In this document: positions 7,453 through 17,238 of the stretch, in pieces | How positions within the stretch are numbered: position 1 is the stretch's first letter | Layout of the letters: every line of letters starts with the position of its first letter | From: Sphingobacteriaceae bacterium | GTDB lineage: Bacteria > Bacteroidota > Bacteroidia > Sphingobacteriales > Sphingobacteriaceae | Length of the DNA stretch: 64,000 nt | Direction: 5' to 3' | Assembly (NCBI GenBank): GCA_947463785.1 | Contig: CANHRG010000004.1 | Location: 1 to 64,000 of the forward strand | The notes under the pieces: generated by a model | The model's database searches: none | Seen by the model: the letters and a program-made list of their open reading frames with translations, nothing else | Told to the model about the DNA's origin: nothing | Translations under genes and position numbers: made by a program

Positions 7453-7989
7453 TTAATCGTCATACCTCGGCTTTCTATTGGAGGGGGTATCGTAAGGTTT
7501 CAAACTTTTTTTCAATAATTTCCGAGCCACATGAATTCGGGTTTTAACCGTTCCTATCGGGATGCCTAGATAATCGGCAATTTCATGGTATTTATGCCCT
7601 TCGAAATACCGGCAAAAAGGAATACAATACTCCTGCGGTAGTTTTTCTAGGGCATGAGCAATATCGTCTAAAATAAACTTAGACTCACCACCATTTCTAG
7701 CAGAGCTAAACAACAAGTTTGGTGATGAAATTTCATCAGACTTGGTGATGAATGTACTGGCCTTTACCAGCTTTCGGTAATTATTGATAAAGGTATTTTT
7801 CATGATGGTGTACAACCATCCCTTCAAATTTGTACCCTCTTTAAACTTATTATAATACGTTATCGCTTTCAGTAAAGTGTCTTGTACCAAATCATTCGCA
7901 TCCTCGGTGTCGTGGGTAAAATGCATGGCATACATCTTCAATGAACCTGCCTGTTGCATAACCAATGTATTAAATTCAACCTTTGTCAT
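7453..7989 (-). CDS. ECF-type RNA polymerase sigma factor
   Basis: The 178-residue protein has region 2 (HDTEDANDLVQDTLLKAI, with the DAxDLVQDT core), a GWLYTIMKNTFINNYRK segment, and region 4 (LPQEYCIPFCRYFEGHKYHE, then a helix-turn-helix in GIPIGTVKTRIHVARKLLKK). It lacks regions 1 and 3, so it is an ECF sigma. I use the ATG at 7989, preceded by AGGAAAGCA; a longer frame to 8094 has no conserved residues. No anti-sigma gene is adjacent: the neighbours are crtI (convergent) and murB. The position next to the carotenoid genes makes it a candidate regulator of pigment or light-response genes, which is inference. Confidence 0.88.
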   Translation of the reverse strand: MTKVEFNTLVMQQAGSLKMYAMHFTHDTEDANDLVQDTLLKAITYYNKFKEGTNLKGWLYTIMKNTFINNYRKLVKASTFITKSDEISSPNLLFSSARNGGESKFILDDIAHALEKLPQEYCIPFCRYFEGHKYHEIADYLGIPIGTVKTRIHVARKLLKKSLKPYDTPSNRKPRYDD

Positions 7990-8117
7990 TGCTTTCCTTC
8001 TTAGTAAACATTCAATAGAAAACAGAACAAGCAACTGTTTCTGTTTTTGCACAAAAGCAGACAAAGGCCATGCCTCCATCACGTGGCTAAACATTGATTA
8101 AAAGAAGAAAGAGGGGA

Positions 8118-9134
8118 TTAGATGACGTTTACTTCGCGTTCCAGACGCACCTTAAATCGTGCGTAAACACTTTGAATAATTTGTTCAGAAAAGTCGAAAA
8201 CCTCTTTGCCTGAGGCATTTCCATGATTTACCAAGACCAAAGCCTGGTTTTTCCAAGTACCCGTATTGCCTTGAATTTTTCCTTTCCAGCCACACTGTTC
8301 GATGAGCCAGCCTGCTGCTAATTTAATTTTATCTGTGCCAACAGGGTAATGAACAATGTCTGGAAAACTGGACTGTATTTGTCTGAATTGACTGATGGAA
8401 ATGATCGGATTTTTAAAGAAACTACCCGCATTCCCAATGGTGCTTGGATCTGGTAACTTACTTACACGAATGGCCGAAACCACTTCAGAAATATCTTTGA
8501 TACTCGGATGCTCTATTCCCCGATTGGCCAATTCATCTTGTATGGCTCCATAACTGGAATTGATCTCTGCTGATTTTTTGAGTCTATACGTTACTTCGGT
8601 AATGATGTACCGCCCTTTAAGTTCTTGCTTAAAAATACTTTCACGGTACGAAAAGCCGCACTCACTTTTGGTAAATGTTCTGAACTGACCCGTCTTGATT
8701 TCAAAGGCCTTGCACGATTCAAAAATCGTATCGAGTTCTACACCATAAGCACCTATATTTTGCACTGGAGAGGCACCAACCGTTCCAGGTATCAGGCTCA
8801 GATTTTCCATTCCGGCAAAACCATGATTAACGGTATAATTAACCAAATCGTTCCATACTTCACCTGCAGCAGCAGTTACCAAAATACTTTCCGCTTCTTC
8901 GCAATGAGTGATCCCCTTGTTATTCATCCAGACTACCAAACCATCAACATCTTGAGTAAACAGCATATTACTGCCACCGCCGATAATCAGTAGTGGTAAG
9001 TCTTGAACCTTGGAATCAGCGAATAAGTCGACCAGATCTTGCTCCGATTGAATTTCAGCAAACCAACGAGCCTCGGCGGCTACACCAAAGGTATTGTGCT
9101 TTTTTAGAGAAACGTTTTCGCAGATAAGGGGCAT
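8118..9134 (-). CDS. murB: UDP-N-acetylenolpyruvoylglucosamine reductase
   Basis: MurB reduces the enolpyruvyl group to give UDP-MurNAc in cytoplasmic peptidoglycan precursor synthesis, using NADPH and FAD. The 338-residue protein shows the type I pattern: KKHNTFGVAAEARWFAEI at the N-terminus, the FAD-binding IGGGSNMLF, GTVGASPVQNIGAYGVE, and IGNAGSFFKNP with the catalytic Ser. It is the last gene of an lpdA-crtZ-murB run; the gap to crtZ is only 9 bp, so it is probably co-transcribed with a carotenoid hydroxylase. Confidence 0.95.
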   Translation of the reverse strand: MPLICENVSLKKHNTFGVAAEARWFAEIQSEQDLVDLFADSKVQDLPLLIIGGGSNMLFTQDVDGLVVWMNNKGITHCEEAESILVTAAAGEVWNDLVNYTVNHGFAGMENLSLIPGTVGASPVQNIGAYGVELDTIFESCKAFEIKTGQFRTFTKSECGFSYRESIFKQELKGRYIITEVTYRLKKSAEINSSYGAIQDELANRGIEHPSIKDISEVVSAIRVSKLPDPSTIGNAGSFFKNPIISISQFRQIQSSFPDIVHYPVGTDKIKLAAGWLIEQCGWKGKIQGNTGTWKNQALVLVNHGNASGKEVFDFSEQIIQSVYARFKVRLEREVNVI

Positions 9135-9143
9135 CAGATAAAG

Positions 9144-9587
9144 CTACGCTTTTTTAAAATATTTACGAGATGCCCAAAGCAGGCCAAATTCTTCTGAAGG
9201 ATTTTTTTTGGTGGATTTATGATGCATTTTATGTGCTCTCCGAATGCCCAACAAATACCAATTACTTGATTTAAACGCCTTAAAACGGTTATGTATAAAC
9301 CAATCGTGGAAAATGAAGTAAATGATTCCGTACACGGAAATACCCAGCCCAATCCAGAAGTAAACTCCAAAATCGTCTTTACCTAAATACATCAAATACA
9401 TGGATAGTGCCGCAAAGCCGATACTGAACATATCATTCAGCTCCAGAAATCCATGCCGCTCCTGATGATGCGTTTTGTGAATGAACCACAATGGCCCATG
9501 AAATAAAAATTTATGGATAAACCAGGAAAAGCATTCCATCCCGATAAGGGTACACAACAGAATACCTATTGGGATCAGAATAGTCAT
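9144..9587 (-). CDS. crtZ: Beta-carotene 3-hydroxylase (fatty acid hydroxylase superfamily)
   Basis: The 147-residue membrane protein carries the His clusters of CrtZ-type di-iron hydroxylases: HKFLFH, HKTHHQERH, FHDWFIH and RRAHKMHHK. It would add hydroxyl groups to the 3 and 3' carbons of the beta-ionone rings, giving beta-cryptoxanthin and zeaxanthin (or astaxanthin together with CrtW). Three or four hydrophobic segments place it in the inner membrane. It is separated from the main carotenoid operon by the sigma factor and murB and lies 4 bp after the lpdA stop, so it appears to be driven by the lpdA promoter. The length is normal for bacterial CrtZ. Confidence 0.9.
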   Translation of the reverse strand: MTILIPIGILLCTLIGMECFSWFIHKFLFHGPLWFIHKTHHQERHGFLELNDMFSIGFAALSMYLMYLGKDDFGVYFWIGLGISVYGIIYFIFHDWFIHNRFKAFKSSNWYLLGIRRAHKMHHKSTKKNPSEEFGLLWASRKYFKKA

Positions 9588-9591
9588 TTAA

Positions 9592-10995
9592 TTAAATATG
9601 AATTGCCCGGTTATCGGTTGCCGCAAGTGCAGCCTCCTTGAATGCTTCGGTAAAGGTTGGGTGTGCATGGCAGATGCGGGCAATATCCTCCGCAGAAGCA
9701 CGGAACTCCATGGCCACCACGGCTTCAGCAATCACATCGGCAACACGTGGACCAATCATATGTACACCCAACAATTCGTCGGTTTGGGCATCAGCCAATA
9801 CTTTAACTAAACCATCGGTATCCATACTGGCACGAGCACGTCCGCTTGCTTTGAATGGGAATGAGCCAGACTTGTATTTTCTACCTTGCTCTTTCAACTG
9901 CTCTTCGGTATAACCCACGCTGGCTACTTCTGGCCAGGTGTAAACTACACCCGGGATGAGGTTGTAATTGATATGCGGTTTCTGACCGGCAATGTATTCG
10001 GCAACAAATACGCCTTCGTCTTCAGCCTTGTGGGCCAACATGGCTCCACGAACCACATCGCCAATGGCATAAATACCAGGAACAAGCGTTTCTAAATGCT
10101 CGTTTACGGTAATTTTCTTACCGCGTTCTTCGAGTGTAATGCCAATATTTTCTAATCCTAAGCCTTCGGTATAAGCAGTACGACCAACCGCCAATAAGCA
10201 ATAGTCGCCTTCAAGGCTGATATTTTTACCACTTGGATCATCGGCGGTAACGGTCACTTTGGTTCCTTTTACTGTAGCACCGGTTACTTTGTGACTGAGC
10301 AAGAATTCCATGCCTAATTTCTTAAGCGATTTCAACAATTCAGCACCTAAGGTTTTATCCATAGTACTGATGATGGAATCTGCGAACTCAACAACTGTAA
10401 CTTTAGCACCCAAACGAGCATATACCGAACCCAGTTCCAAGCCAATTACCCCTCCGCCAATCAAAATCAAGTGTTTAGGCACTTCCTTAAGGTTTAGCGC
10501 TTCGGTTGAGGTAATGATGCGTTTTTTATCGGGCTTCAAAAAAGGCAATTCAGTAGGTTTTGAACCAGTGGCAATAATCACATTTTTGGCAGTTATATTT
10601 TCAGAACTACCGTCTGCTTTACTGATTTTAATCGTGTTTTTATCTACAAAAGAGCCGTGACCTTGATAAGAGGTTACTTTATTCTTTTTAAAGAGATACG
10701 TAATTCCAGCTGTGGTTTGCTCAACCACTTCGTTCTTCCGCTTAATCATTTGTGGCATATCCACGTTCAAATCTTTCAGTTTAATACCATGTGTTTGGAA
10801 GGTATGTGCGGCATTCTGGTAATGCTCAGAAGAATCTAACAAGGCTTTAGACGGGATACAGCCCACATTTAAGCAGGTGCCACCAAAAGTGGCATATTTC
10901 TCAACTATAGCAGTTTTTAAACCTAATTGGGCACAACGAATAGCGGCTACATAACCACCAGGACCGCTACCTATAACTACAACATCGTATTGCAT
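9592..10995 (-). CDS. lpdA: Dihydrolipoyl dehydrogenase (E3)
   Basis: E3 reoxidises dihydrolipoamide of the 2-oxoacid dehydrogenase complexes with NAD+. The 467-residue flavoprotein has the FAD Rossmann motif VIGSGPGGYVAAIRCAQLG, the redox-active disulfide GGTCLNVGCIPSKALL, the NAD-binding GGGVIGLELGSVYARLG, and the C-terminal HAHPTFTEAFKEA with the catalytic His-Glu pair. It probably serves the SucA/SucB complex encoded at 12834-16864 and other complexes. A perfect -7 box lies at 11018-11025. The genes downstream in the same run are crtZ and murB. Confidence 0.95.
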   Translation of the reverse strand: MQYDVVVIGSGPGGYVAAIRCAQLGLKTAIVEKYATFGGTCLNVGCIPSKALLDSSEHYQNAAHTFQTHGIKLKDLNVDMPQMIKRKNEVVEQTTAGITYLFKKNKVTSYQGHGSFVDKNTIKISKADGSSENITAKNVIIATGSKPTELPFLKPDKKRIITSTEALNLKEVPKHLILIGGGVIGLELGSVYARLGAKVTVVEFADSIISTMDKTLGAELLKSLKKLGMEFLLSHKVTGATVKGTKVTVTADDPSGKNISLEGDYCLLAVGRTAYTEGLGLENIGITLEERGKKITVNEHLETLVPGIYAIGDVVRGAMLAHKAEDEGVFVAEYIAGQKPHINYNLIPGVVYTWPEVASVGYTEEQLKEQGRKYKSGSFPFKASGRARASMDTDGLVKVLADAQTDELLGVHMIGPRVADVIAEAVVAMEFRASAEDIARICHAHPTFTEAFKEAALAATDNRAIHI

Positions 10996-11017
10996 GGATC
11001 GGAATTTAGTATTTGTC

Positions 11018-11025
11018 CAAAGTTA
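11018..11025 (-). promoter_or_regulatory. -7 promoter box of lpdA-crtZ-murB
   Basis: The minus strand reads TAACTTTG, an exact TAnnTTTG, 22 nt upstream of the lpdA ATG. It is the only strong promoter word that I see ahead of the three-gene run. Confidence 0.55.
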
Positions 11026-11128
11026 CGGATTAAGGCTGCTTTTTTGAAATTTATAGGACTAGAATTCATCCCATTTTTACATTTAATCTCGGGATACAAT
11101 CTTTAACTTAGTTCAATAAATCATTTTC

Positions 11129-12775
11129 ATGAAACTAAAACTTTATTTGTTGTTCCTGTGCCTGACTTACAGTTTAACATCTGCTGGACAGAACAAGTCT
11201 ACTTTCAATCGTGCAGATTCGCTTCGCGGTCAATTAACGCCACTTAGAACCTGTTACGATATCAATTATTACCACCTCGATGTGCGAATGGATATTGCCA
11301 ACAAATCGGTATCCGGATCAAATGAATTTAGGTTTACTGCAACACAGGATTTTAACAAACTACAGTTTGACCTTTTTGAAAATTTAAAAGTGGAAAAAGT
11401 GGTTTATAAAGAGAAAGAGCTACCGTTTAAACGGGAGTTTAATGCTGTTTTTGTTGATTTTCCGGAAACGATTAAAACTGGCAGCAGGGAGCGTTTTACC
11501 GTTTTTTATAGCGGCAAACCCACTATTGCGAAAAATGCGCCATGGGATGGCGGCTTCATTTATAAAAAAGATAAACAAGGAAATCCCTGGGTAGCGGTAG
11601 CTTGCCAAGGTTTTGGTGCAAGCTCATGGTGGCCAAACAAAGATCACCAGGCGGATGAGGTGGATAGCATGATGATCAGCATCAGCGTACCTGATACCTT
11701 AGAAAATATATCAAATGGTCGCTTGGTGGGTAAAGAAAAACTAAACGATGGTTATACCAAATACCACTGGAAAGTAAGCTACCCAATCAACAATTATAAT
11801 GTAACCTTTAACATTGGGAAATTCGCACATTTTAAGGACACCTTTGAGGGAGAAAAAGGACCATTAACACTTGATTTTTATGTGCTTCCCGAAAACTTAG
11901 AAAAAGCAAAAACTCATTTTGCAGCCGATGTAAAACCGATGCTCAAGTGCTTTGAATATTGGTTTGGCCCTTACCCGTTCTACCGTGATGGCTTCAAACT
12001 GGTAGAATCTCCACATTTGGGCATGGAACATCAAACTGCAGTGGCTTATGGCAATAAATATTTAAAAGGCTATTTAGGTAGAGATCTTTCTGGTACCGGC
12101 TTGGGGCTAATCTTTGATTTCATCATTGTTCACGAATCTGGCCATGAGTGGTTTGGCAACCAGGTAACCTCAAAAGATATTGCCGACATGTGGATACACG
12201 AAGGCTTTACCAATTACTCTGAAAGTTTGTTTGTAGAATGTCAGTTGGGCAAGGAAGCCGGTGCAAAGTATGTAAATGGAATAAGAAGGAATATTCAGAA
12301 TGACAAACCGATCATTGGCCCTTATAATGTTAACCAGGAAGGTTCTGGAGACATGTACCCTAAAGGAGCCAACCTTCTGCATATGCTCCGTACCCTTATT
12401 AATGATGATGAAAAATGGCGCCAAATTCTACGGGGTATTCAAGCTACGTTTGGAATGCGAACCTGTACCACACAAGAGATCGAAAACTACATTAATCAAC
12501 AATCAGGCAGAAATTTTAAAGCGGTTTTTGATCAATATTTACGTCACACAAACATCCCAACTTTCAACTATCAGATTAAAGGTAAAGTACTTAGCTATTA
12601 CTGGACAGCCGATGTACAGAATTTCAATATGCCTGTTAAAGTGCAAATTAATGGCGATAAAAGTATGCTAGTACATCCCGTAACACGGAAAAAGAAAATG
12701 AAAATCAAAGGAATAGATCCGGAACGTTTTAAAGTAGATGATTTTAATTTCTACATTAAAACAAGAAAGTTATAA
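11129..12775 (+). CDS. M1-family zinc metallopeptidase, secreted
   Basis: The 548-residue protein begins with a signal peptide (KLYLLFLCLTYSLTSAGQ) and is probably periplasmic. The gluzincin zinc site is complete: HESGH at residues 335-339 and the third ligand Glu358 in WIHEGFTNYSE, 18 residues further on. The exopeptidase motif appears as GMEHQTAVAYGN rather than the usual GxMEN, typical of short Bacteroidota M1 proteins. At 548 residues it lacks the long C-terminal helical domain of full aminopeptidase N. It would cleave N-terminal residues or short peptides. The gene stands alone and shares a bidirectional terminator with sucB. Confidence 0.9.
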   Translation: MKLKLYLLFLCLTYSLTSAGQNKSTFNRADSLRGQLTPLRTCYDINYYHLDVRMDIANKSVSGSNEFRFTATQDFNKLQFDLFENLKVEKVVYKEKELPFKREFNAVFVDFPETIKTGSRERFTVFYSGKPTIAKNAPWDGGFIYKKDKQGNPWVAVACQGFGASSWWPNKDHQADEVDSMMISISVPDTLENISNGRLVGKEKLNDGYTKYHWKVSYPINNYNVTFNIGKFAHFKDTFEGEKGPLTLDFYVLPENLEKAKTHFAADVKPMLKCFEYWFGPYPFYRDGFKLVESPHLGMEHQTAVAYGNKYLKGYLGRDLSGTGLGLIFDFIIVHESGHEWFGNQVTSKDIADMWIHEGFTNYSESLFVECQLGKEAGAKYVNGIRRNIQNDKPIIGPYNVNQEGSGDMYPKGANLLHMLRTLINDDEKWRQILRGIQATFGMRTCTTQEIENYINQQSGRNFKAVFDQYLRHTNIPTFNYQIKGKVLSYYWTADVQNFNMPVKVQINGDKSMLVHPVTRKKKMKIKGIDPERFKVDDFNFYIKTRKL

Positions 12776-12792
12776 GATTTCAAATAGACAAT

Positions 12793-12821
12793 AAAAAAGG
12801 CCTCAAAATGAAGCCTTTTTT
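12793..12821. terminator. Bidirectional terminator between the M1 peptidase and sucB
   Basis: AAAAAGGCCTC and GAAGCCTTTTT flank an AAAAT loop and pair with one mismatch. The A and T tracts on both sides allow termination of both convergent transcripts. Confidence 0.75.
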
Positions 12822-12833
12822 AGTTTACGGAGA

Positions 12834-14048
12834 TTAAACGCCTAACAATAGTCTTGCCGGATCTTCCAACAATTGTTTCACACGAACCAAAAATCCTACC
12901 GATTCACGTCCATCAATGATACGATGATCGTACGATAAAGCAACATACATCATCGGACGAATTTCCACCTGACCATTAATGGCAACGGGACGTTCTACAA
13001 TATTGTGCATACCCAAAATAGCCGATTGAGGTGCATTGATAATTGGCGTTGACATCATGGAGCCGAAAACACCTCCATTGGTAATGGTAAACGTACCGCC
13101 AGTCATCTCGTCAATGGCCAATTTATTTTCTCGGGCCTTGGTGGCTAAATCAACCACGGCCTGCTCAATTTGCGCTAAACTCATTAGATCGGCATTGCGA
13201 ATAATAGGAACTACCAAACCTTTAGGGGCAGAAACCGCGATAGAGATATCGGCAAAATCGTTGTACACGATCTCTTCGCCTTCAATACGGGCATTTACGG
13301 CTGGGAATTCTTTCAATGCTTCGCAAACAGCTTTGGTAAAGAACGACATGAAGCCTAAACCTACTCCGTGTTTTTCTTTGAATTTATCTTTGTATTTAGC
13401 CCGGATATCCATGATTGGCTGCATATCAACCTCATTGAAGGTGGTAAGCATGGCCGTTTCATTTTTAACCGCAACCAAGCGTTTAGCCACTGTTTTACGA
13501 AGTGAAGACATTTTTTCACGACGCTCTCCACGAGCACCACTAGGTACCGGAGCACTGGTTTTGCTTGGAGCAGAAGCAGGCGCTGCTGTTTTAGTAGCAG
13601 CTTGTGCTTTTAAGGCATCTTCCTTGGTTATGCGGCCACCAACACCGGTTCCGGTAGTGGTTTCTAAGCCTTTTTCTGCCAAAATTTTAGCAGCAGCTGG
13701 CGATGGAGCACCAGCAGCATAACTGTCTGATTTAGTTTCGGCAGCTGGTTTGCTTGCCGGCTGAGGAGTTTCTACCTTGGCAGGCTCTGCCTTTTTCTCT
13801 GCCGGAGCGGCACCACCCTCTTCAATGCTACAAACGGTCGCACCAATTTCCAAGGTATCGCCTTCTTTGGCAATGGTTTTCAATGTTCCGGCCTTTTCGG
13901 CAGTTAACTCAAAAGTAGCCTTATCCGATTCCAATTCGGCAATAATTTCATCCATTTCCACATAATCACCGTCCTGTTTAATCCAACGAGAAAGAACTAC
14001 CTCGGTAATGGATTCGCCAACTGGCGGAACTTTAATTGCTAAACTCAT
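12834..14048 (-). CDS. sucB: 2-oxoglutarate dehydrogenase E2 (dihydrolipoyllysine succinyltransferase)
   Basis: The 404-residue protein transfers the succinyl group from lipoamide to CoA in the TCA cycle. Its domains are in the expected order: a lipoyl domain at about residues 1-78 with the lipoylated Lys43 in ESDKATFE, an Ala/Pro/Lys-rich linker, a small E1/E3-binding domain ([14 protein letters not shown], residues about 115-150), a second linker, and the catalytic domain with [14 protein letters not shown] containing the HxxxDG active site. It starts 20 bp after sucA ends and is co-transcribed with it. Confidence 0.95.
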   Translation of the reverse strand: MSLAIKVPPVGESITEVVLSRWIKQDGDYVEMDEIIAELESDKATFELTAEKAGTLKTIAKEGDTLEIGATVCSIEEGGAAPAEKKAEPAKVETPQPASKPAAETKSDSYAAGAPSPAAAKILAEKGLETTTGTGVGGRITKEDALKAQAATKTAAPASAPSKTSAPVPSGARGERREKMSSLRKTVAKRLVAVKNETAMLTTFNEVDMQPIMDIRAKYKDKFKEKHGVGLGFMSFFTKAVCEALKEFPAVNARIEGEEIVYNDFADISIAVSAPKGLVVPIIRNADLMSLAQIEQAVVDLATKARENKLAIDEMTGGTFTITNGGVFGSMMSTPIINAPQSAILGMHNIVERPVAINGQVEIRPMMYVALSYDHRIIDGRESVGFLVRVKQLLEDPARLLLGV

Positions 14049-14068
14049 AATTAGTTTAAATTAGTTTG

Positions 14069-16864
14069 TTAATCAATATCTGCAATCTTTTTGGTCGATT
14101 TTTTGACCGCTTTTTCTACTTGTTCACCAGCTGCACCATCAAACGCTGTTCCCACAATGTACATTTGCTGTGAAACATGTTGCTTGGCATATCCGGTGGC
14201 TGTACTGCTGCTTTCGCGGCGTGAAATAACCTCTAAATTCAGTTCAGATTTTCTGAATTTGCGGCATAAATAAGGCCAAGCACCCATGTTCTCTGGTTCC
14301 TCTTGAACCCAAATAAACTCCTTGGCGTTTTTGTATTTGGCTTTGATGGCATTCATCGCGGCAAGCGGAGTTGGATATAACTGTTCTAAACGAACAATGG
14401 CTACATCTTTACGCTGGTCGGCTTGCTGTTTTTCCAACAGATCAAAATATACTTTACCGCTACAGAACAACACACGTTTTACAGCATCCGCTTTTACGTA
14501 GCTGTCGTCAATCAATTCTTGGAATCCACCTTTAGTAAACTCATCGAGTTTGCTCACGCAAAGCGGATGACGTAATAAACTTTTTGGAGTAAACACCACT
14601 AAAGGTTTACGGAAATCTCTTTTAAGCTGACGACGTAACAAGTGGAAATAATTGGCCGGACTGGTACAATTAGCCACCTGGATATTGTTATCGGCACACA
14701 GCTCCATGAAACGCTCAATTCGGGCAGATGAATGCTCCGGACCTTGTCCCTCGTATCCATGTGGCAATAACATCACCAAACCATTGGAACGTTGCCATTT
14801 GGTTTCTGCGCTGGCAATAAACTGGTCGACGATGATTTGAGCGCCATTAAAGAAATCGCCAAATTGGGCTTCCCAAATGGTTAAAGCTGTCGGGTTGGCT
14901 AAAGCGTATCCGTATTCAAAACCTAAAACACCGTATTCAGAGAGGTGTGAATTGTAGATTTCAAATTTGGTTTTATCGGTAGTGTTTACCGTAGTTAAGG
15001 GAATATATTCTTCTTCCGAGTCCTCCAGTTTCACAACCGCATGACGGTGAGAGAAAGTTCCGCGTTCTACGTCCTGGCCGCTAATTCGTACTCGGTGTCC
15101 TTCGCTTAGCAGGGTTCCGTAGGCCATCAACTCACCCATGGCCCAATCGAAGGTTTTGTTTTCTACCATCTTACGGCGGTCTTCAAATAATTTTTCAATT
15201 TTTCTGAAAAACTTTCTATCGGCCGGAAGAGCCGTGATCTTTTGTGCAATGTCTAGGAAAGTTTTTTCCGAAACGGCCGTTTTAGCTGGCTTTACCAAAT
15301 CTTCTGGTGTAGCTAAGCGCAAACCTTTCCAAGCACCTGAGAAAACAGGATTCACTTGCGAAAAACTAGTATCTTCTTTAGACTGATTCAGTCGCTCTTG
15401 CAATAAAGCCCGGAAATCTTTTTCCATTTCCTTGGCCAAATTGGCATCCACATCCCCCTGAGCCATCAATTTTTGATTGTAGATTTCTCTTGGATTAGGA
15501 TGTTTTTCTATCGCCTTGTACAAAAGTGGCTGAGTGAACTTAGGTTCATCCGATTCGTTATGACCATACCTGCGGTAGCATAAAATATCGATAAACACAT
15601 CGTTATGGTATTTTTGACGATATTCTACAGCCATATTGATGGCATGTACCAAGGCTTCAACATCGTCGCCATTTACATGGAATACCGGAGAAAGCGTAAC
15701 CTTTGCCAAATCGGTACAGTAAGTAGACGAACGGGCATCTTTGAAATTGGTGGTAAAACCAACTTGGTTATTGATGACCAAATGAACCGTACCACCGGTT
15801 TGATAACCATCTAGCTTGGCCATTTGCAGAACTTCGTAAACAATGCCCTGGCCGGCTACCGAAGCATCGCCATGTATTAAAATAGGTGCGATTTTTTGGC
15901 GATCGCCCGAATATTTAAAATCCAATTTTGAACGAGTGGCTCCTTCAACTACCGGATCAACAGCTTCCAAATGCGAAGGATTGGGGCATAAACTCAAGTG
16001 TACTTTTTTACCCGACCCAGTTTGCACATCGGTTGAGTAACCCAAATGGTATTTCACATCTCCGCCGAAAGGTGTATTCTCATCGTAACCCTTACCTTCA
16101 AATTCAGCAAAAATATCTTTGTAGGTTTTACCCATGATGTTGGCCAACACGTTCAAACGACCACGATGTGCCATGCCAATCACAAACTCCTCAATGCCCA
16201 GTTCAGCTCCCTTCTCAATTACTGAGTCTAAAGCCGGTATCATAGATTCGGCACCTTCTAACGAAAAACGTTTTTGCCCTAGGAATTTGGTGCCCAAGAA
16301 ATTCTCGAATACAACCGCCTCGTTTAATTTTTTTAGGATGCGTTTTTTGGTATCGATAGAGAAATTGGGCATGTTTCGGCCAATTTCCATTCGCTCTTGA
16401 AACCATTTGATCTTTTCAGGATTACGCATGTAGGTAAACTCAGCCCCAATAGACTCACAATAGGTCTGCTCGAGCAAAGCAACAATATCACGCAGTTTAG
16501 CCGGGCCTAAACCAACTTCTACACCGGCATTGAAAACGATATCCAAGTCGGCATCGGATAAGCCAAACGTGGACAATTCTTTGCCAGGAAAATATTTACG
16601 ACGCTCACGAACAGGATTGGTTTTAGTGAACAAATGTCCGCGACTACGGTAACCGTCAATTAAGTTTAATACGTTAATTTCTTTCAGAAAATGTTCGGGC
16701 GTTTCGCCACTCACCGTGTTGGCCTCAGAACCACGGCCAAAATCAAAACCTTCAAAAAATTTCTGCCAGCCAAATTCTACCGACTCCGGGTTTTGTTTGT
16801 ATTCCTGATACAACGAATCAATGTACGATGCGTTCGCAGGATTGAGGTATGTTAGGTTATCCAT
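14069..16864 (-). CDS. sucA: 2-oxoglutarate dehydrogenase E1, thiamine diphosphate-dependent
   Basis: The 931-residue enzyme decarboxylates 2-oxoglutarate and passes the succinyl group to SucB. It shows the N-terminal E2-binding helix (YIDSLYQEYKQNPESV), a central ThDP domain with GMAHRGRLNVLANI and the HGDASVAGQGIVYEV segment, and the pyrimidine-binding domain with GFEYGYALANPTALTIWEAQ. The length is normal. A TACTTTG word at 16875-16881 on the minus strand is a probable but incomplete promoter box just upstream of the ATG. The 374 bp beyond it separate the gene from a divergent accessory locus. Confidence 0.96.
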   Translation of the reverse strand: MDNLTYLNPANASYIDSLYQEYKQNPESVEFGWQKFFEGFDFGRGSEANTVSGETPEHFLKEINVLNLIDGYRSRGHLFTKTNPVRERRKYFPGKELSTFGLSDADLDIVFNAGVEVGLGPAKLRDIVALLEQTYCESIGAEFTYMRNPEKIKWFQERMEIGRNMPNFSIDTKKRILKKLNEAVVFENFLGTKFLGQKRFSLEGAESMIPALDSVIEKGAELGIEEFVIGMAHRGRLNVLANIMGKTYKDIFAEFEGKGYDENTPFGGDVKYHLGYSTDVQTGSGKKVHLSLCPNPSHLEAVDPVVEGATRSKLDFKYSGDRQKIAPILIHGDASVAGQGIVYEVLQMAKLDGYQTGGTVHLVINNQVGFTTNFKDARSSTYCTDLAKVTLSPVFHVNGDDVEALVHAINMAVEYRQKYHNDVFIDILCYRRYGHNESDEPKFTQPLLYKAIEKHPNPREIYNQKLMAQGDVDANLAKEMEKDFRALLQERLNQSKEDTSFSQVNPVFSGAWKGLRLATPEDLVKPAKTAVSEKTFLDIAQKITALPADRKFFRKIEKLFEDRRKMVENKTFDWAMGELMAYGTLLSEGHRVRISGQDVERGTFSHRHAVVKLEDSEEEYIPLTTVNTTDKTKFEIYNSHLSEYGVLGFEYGYALANPTALTIWEAQFGDFFNGAQIIVDQFIASAETKWQRSNGLVMLLPHGYEGQGPEHSSARIERFMELCADNNIQVANCTSPANYFHLLRRQLKRDFRKPLVVFTPKSLLRHPLCVSKLDEFTKGGFQELIDDSYVKADAVKRVLFCSGKVYFDLLEKQQADQRKDVAIVRLEQLYPTPLAAMNAIKAKYKNAKEFIWVQEEPENMGAWPYLCRKFRKSELNLEVISRRESSSTATGYAKQHVSQQMYIVGTAFDGAAGEQVEKAVKKSTKKIADID

Positions 16865-17238
16865 TGGGTTAGCACAAAGTAAACTTCACAAAATTAAGCG
16901 ATTCTACGCTTTAATACATTGCAAGCTAGGTCTTTTACCCAAAAAGTAGAATGATTATTTTACAAATGACTAATATTAGGTAGTTAATATAAGTTATTAT
17001 ATCAAAACCACGTGTAAAATTGCTTCTTTATTACCCAATCTGCTGAACACCTGGAAAATGAATAGCTCATTCTCACCGCATTAGCTAGCCCCGCTTTTCG
17101 CTTATACTACACTAGCCTTAGCCTTCAGGCCGGTATCCGCTGCAATCGGGTTTAGGTACCAAGCACCCTGCTGCCTAATATTTTGGAACTCATCCAAACA
17201 AAATTAGGGATCAGGGGTTTTAGCCTTAAAACACACCT
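16865..17238. other. 374-bp divergent intergenic region
   Basis: This gap lies between sucA and the modular lipoprotein gene. It holds the sucA promoter region at its left end and a GC-rich repeat-like element at about 17084-17167. The remainder is AT-rich and I see no reading frame or RNA in it. Confidence 0.6.
17084..17167 (-). repeat. REP-like intergenic element candidate
   Basis: Read on the minus strand the segment has two related blocks, AACCCGATTGCAGCGGATAC and GCGAAAAGCGGGGCTAGC, separated by a short hairpin around GGCCTGAAGGC. It contrasts with its AT-rich surroundings. The layout resembles dispersed intergenic elements I know from Sphingobacteriales genomes, but only one copy occurs in this window, so the repeat status is unproven. 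Confidence 0.35.

Noticed and set aside
7990-8094. Longer N-terminus for the ECF sigma factor
   Set aside because: The extension is not sigma-like and the internal ATG has a better ribosome binding site.
13036-13722. 228-codon open frame opposite sucB
   Set aside because: It is an antisense shadow created by the Ala/Pro/Lys-rich linker codons of SucB.
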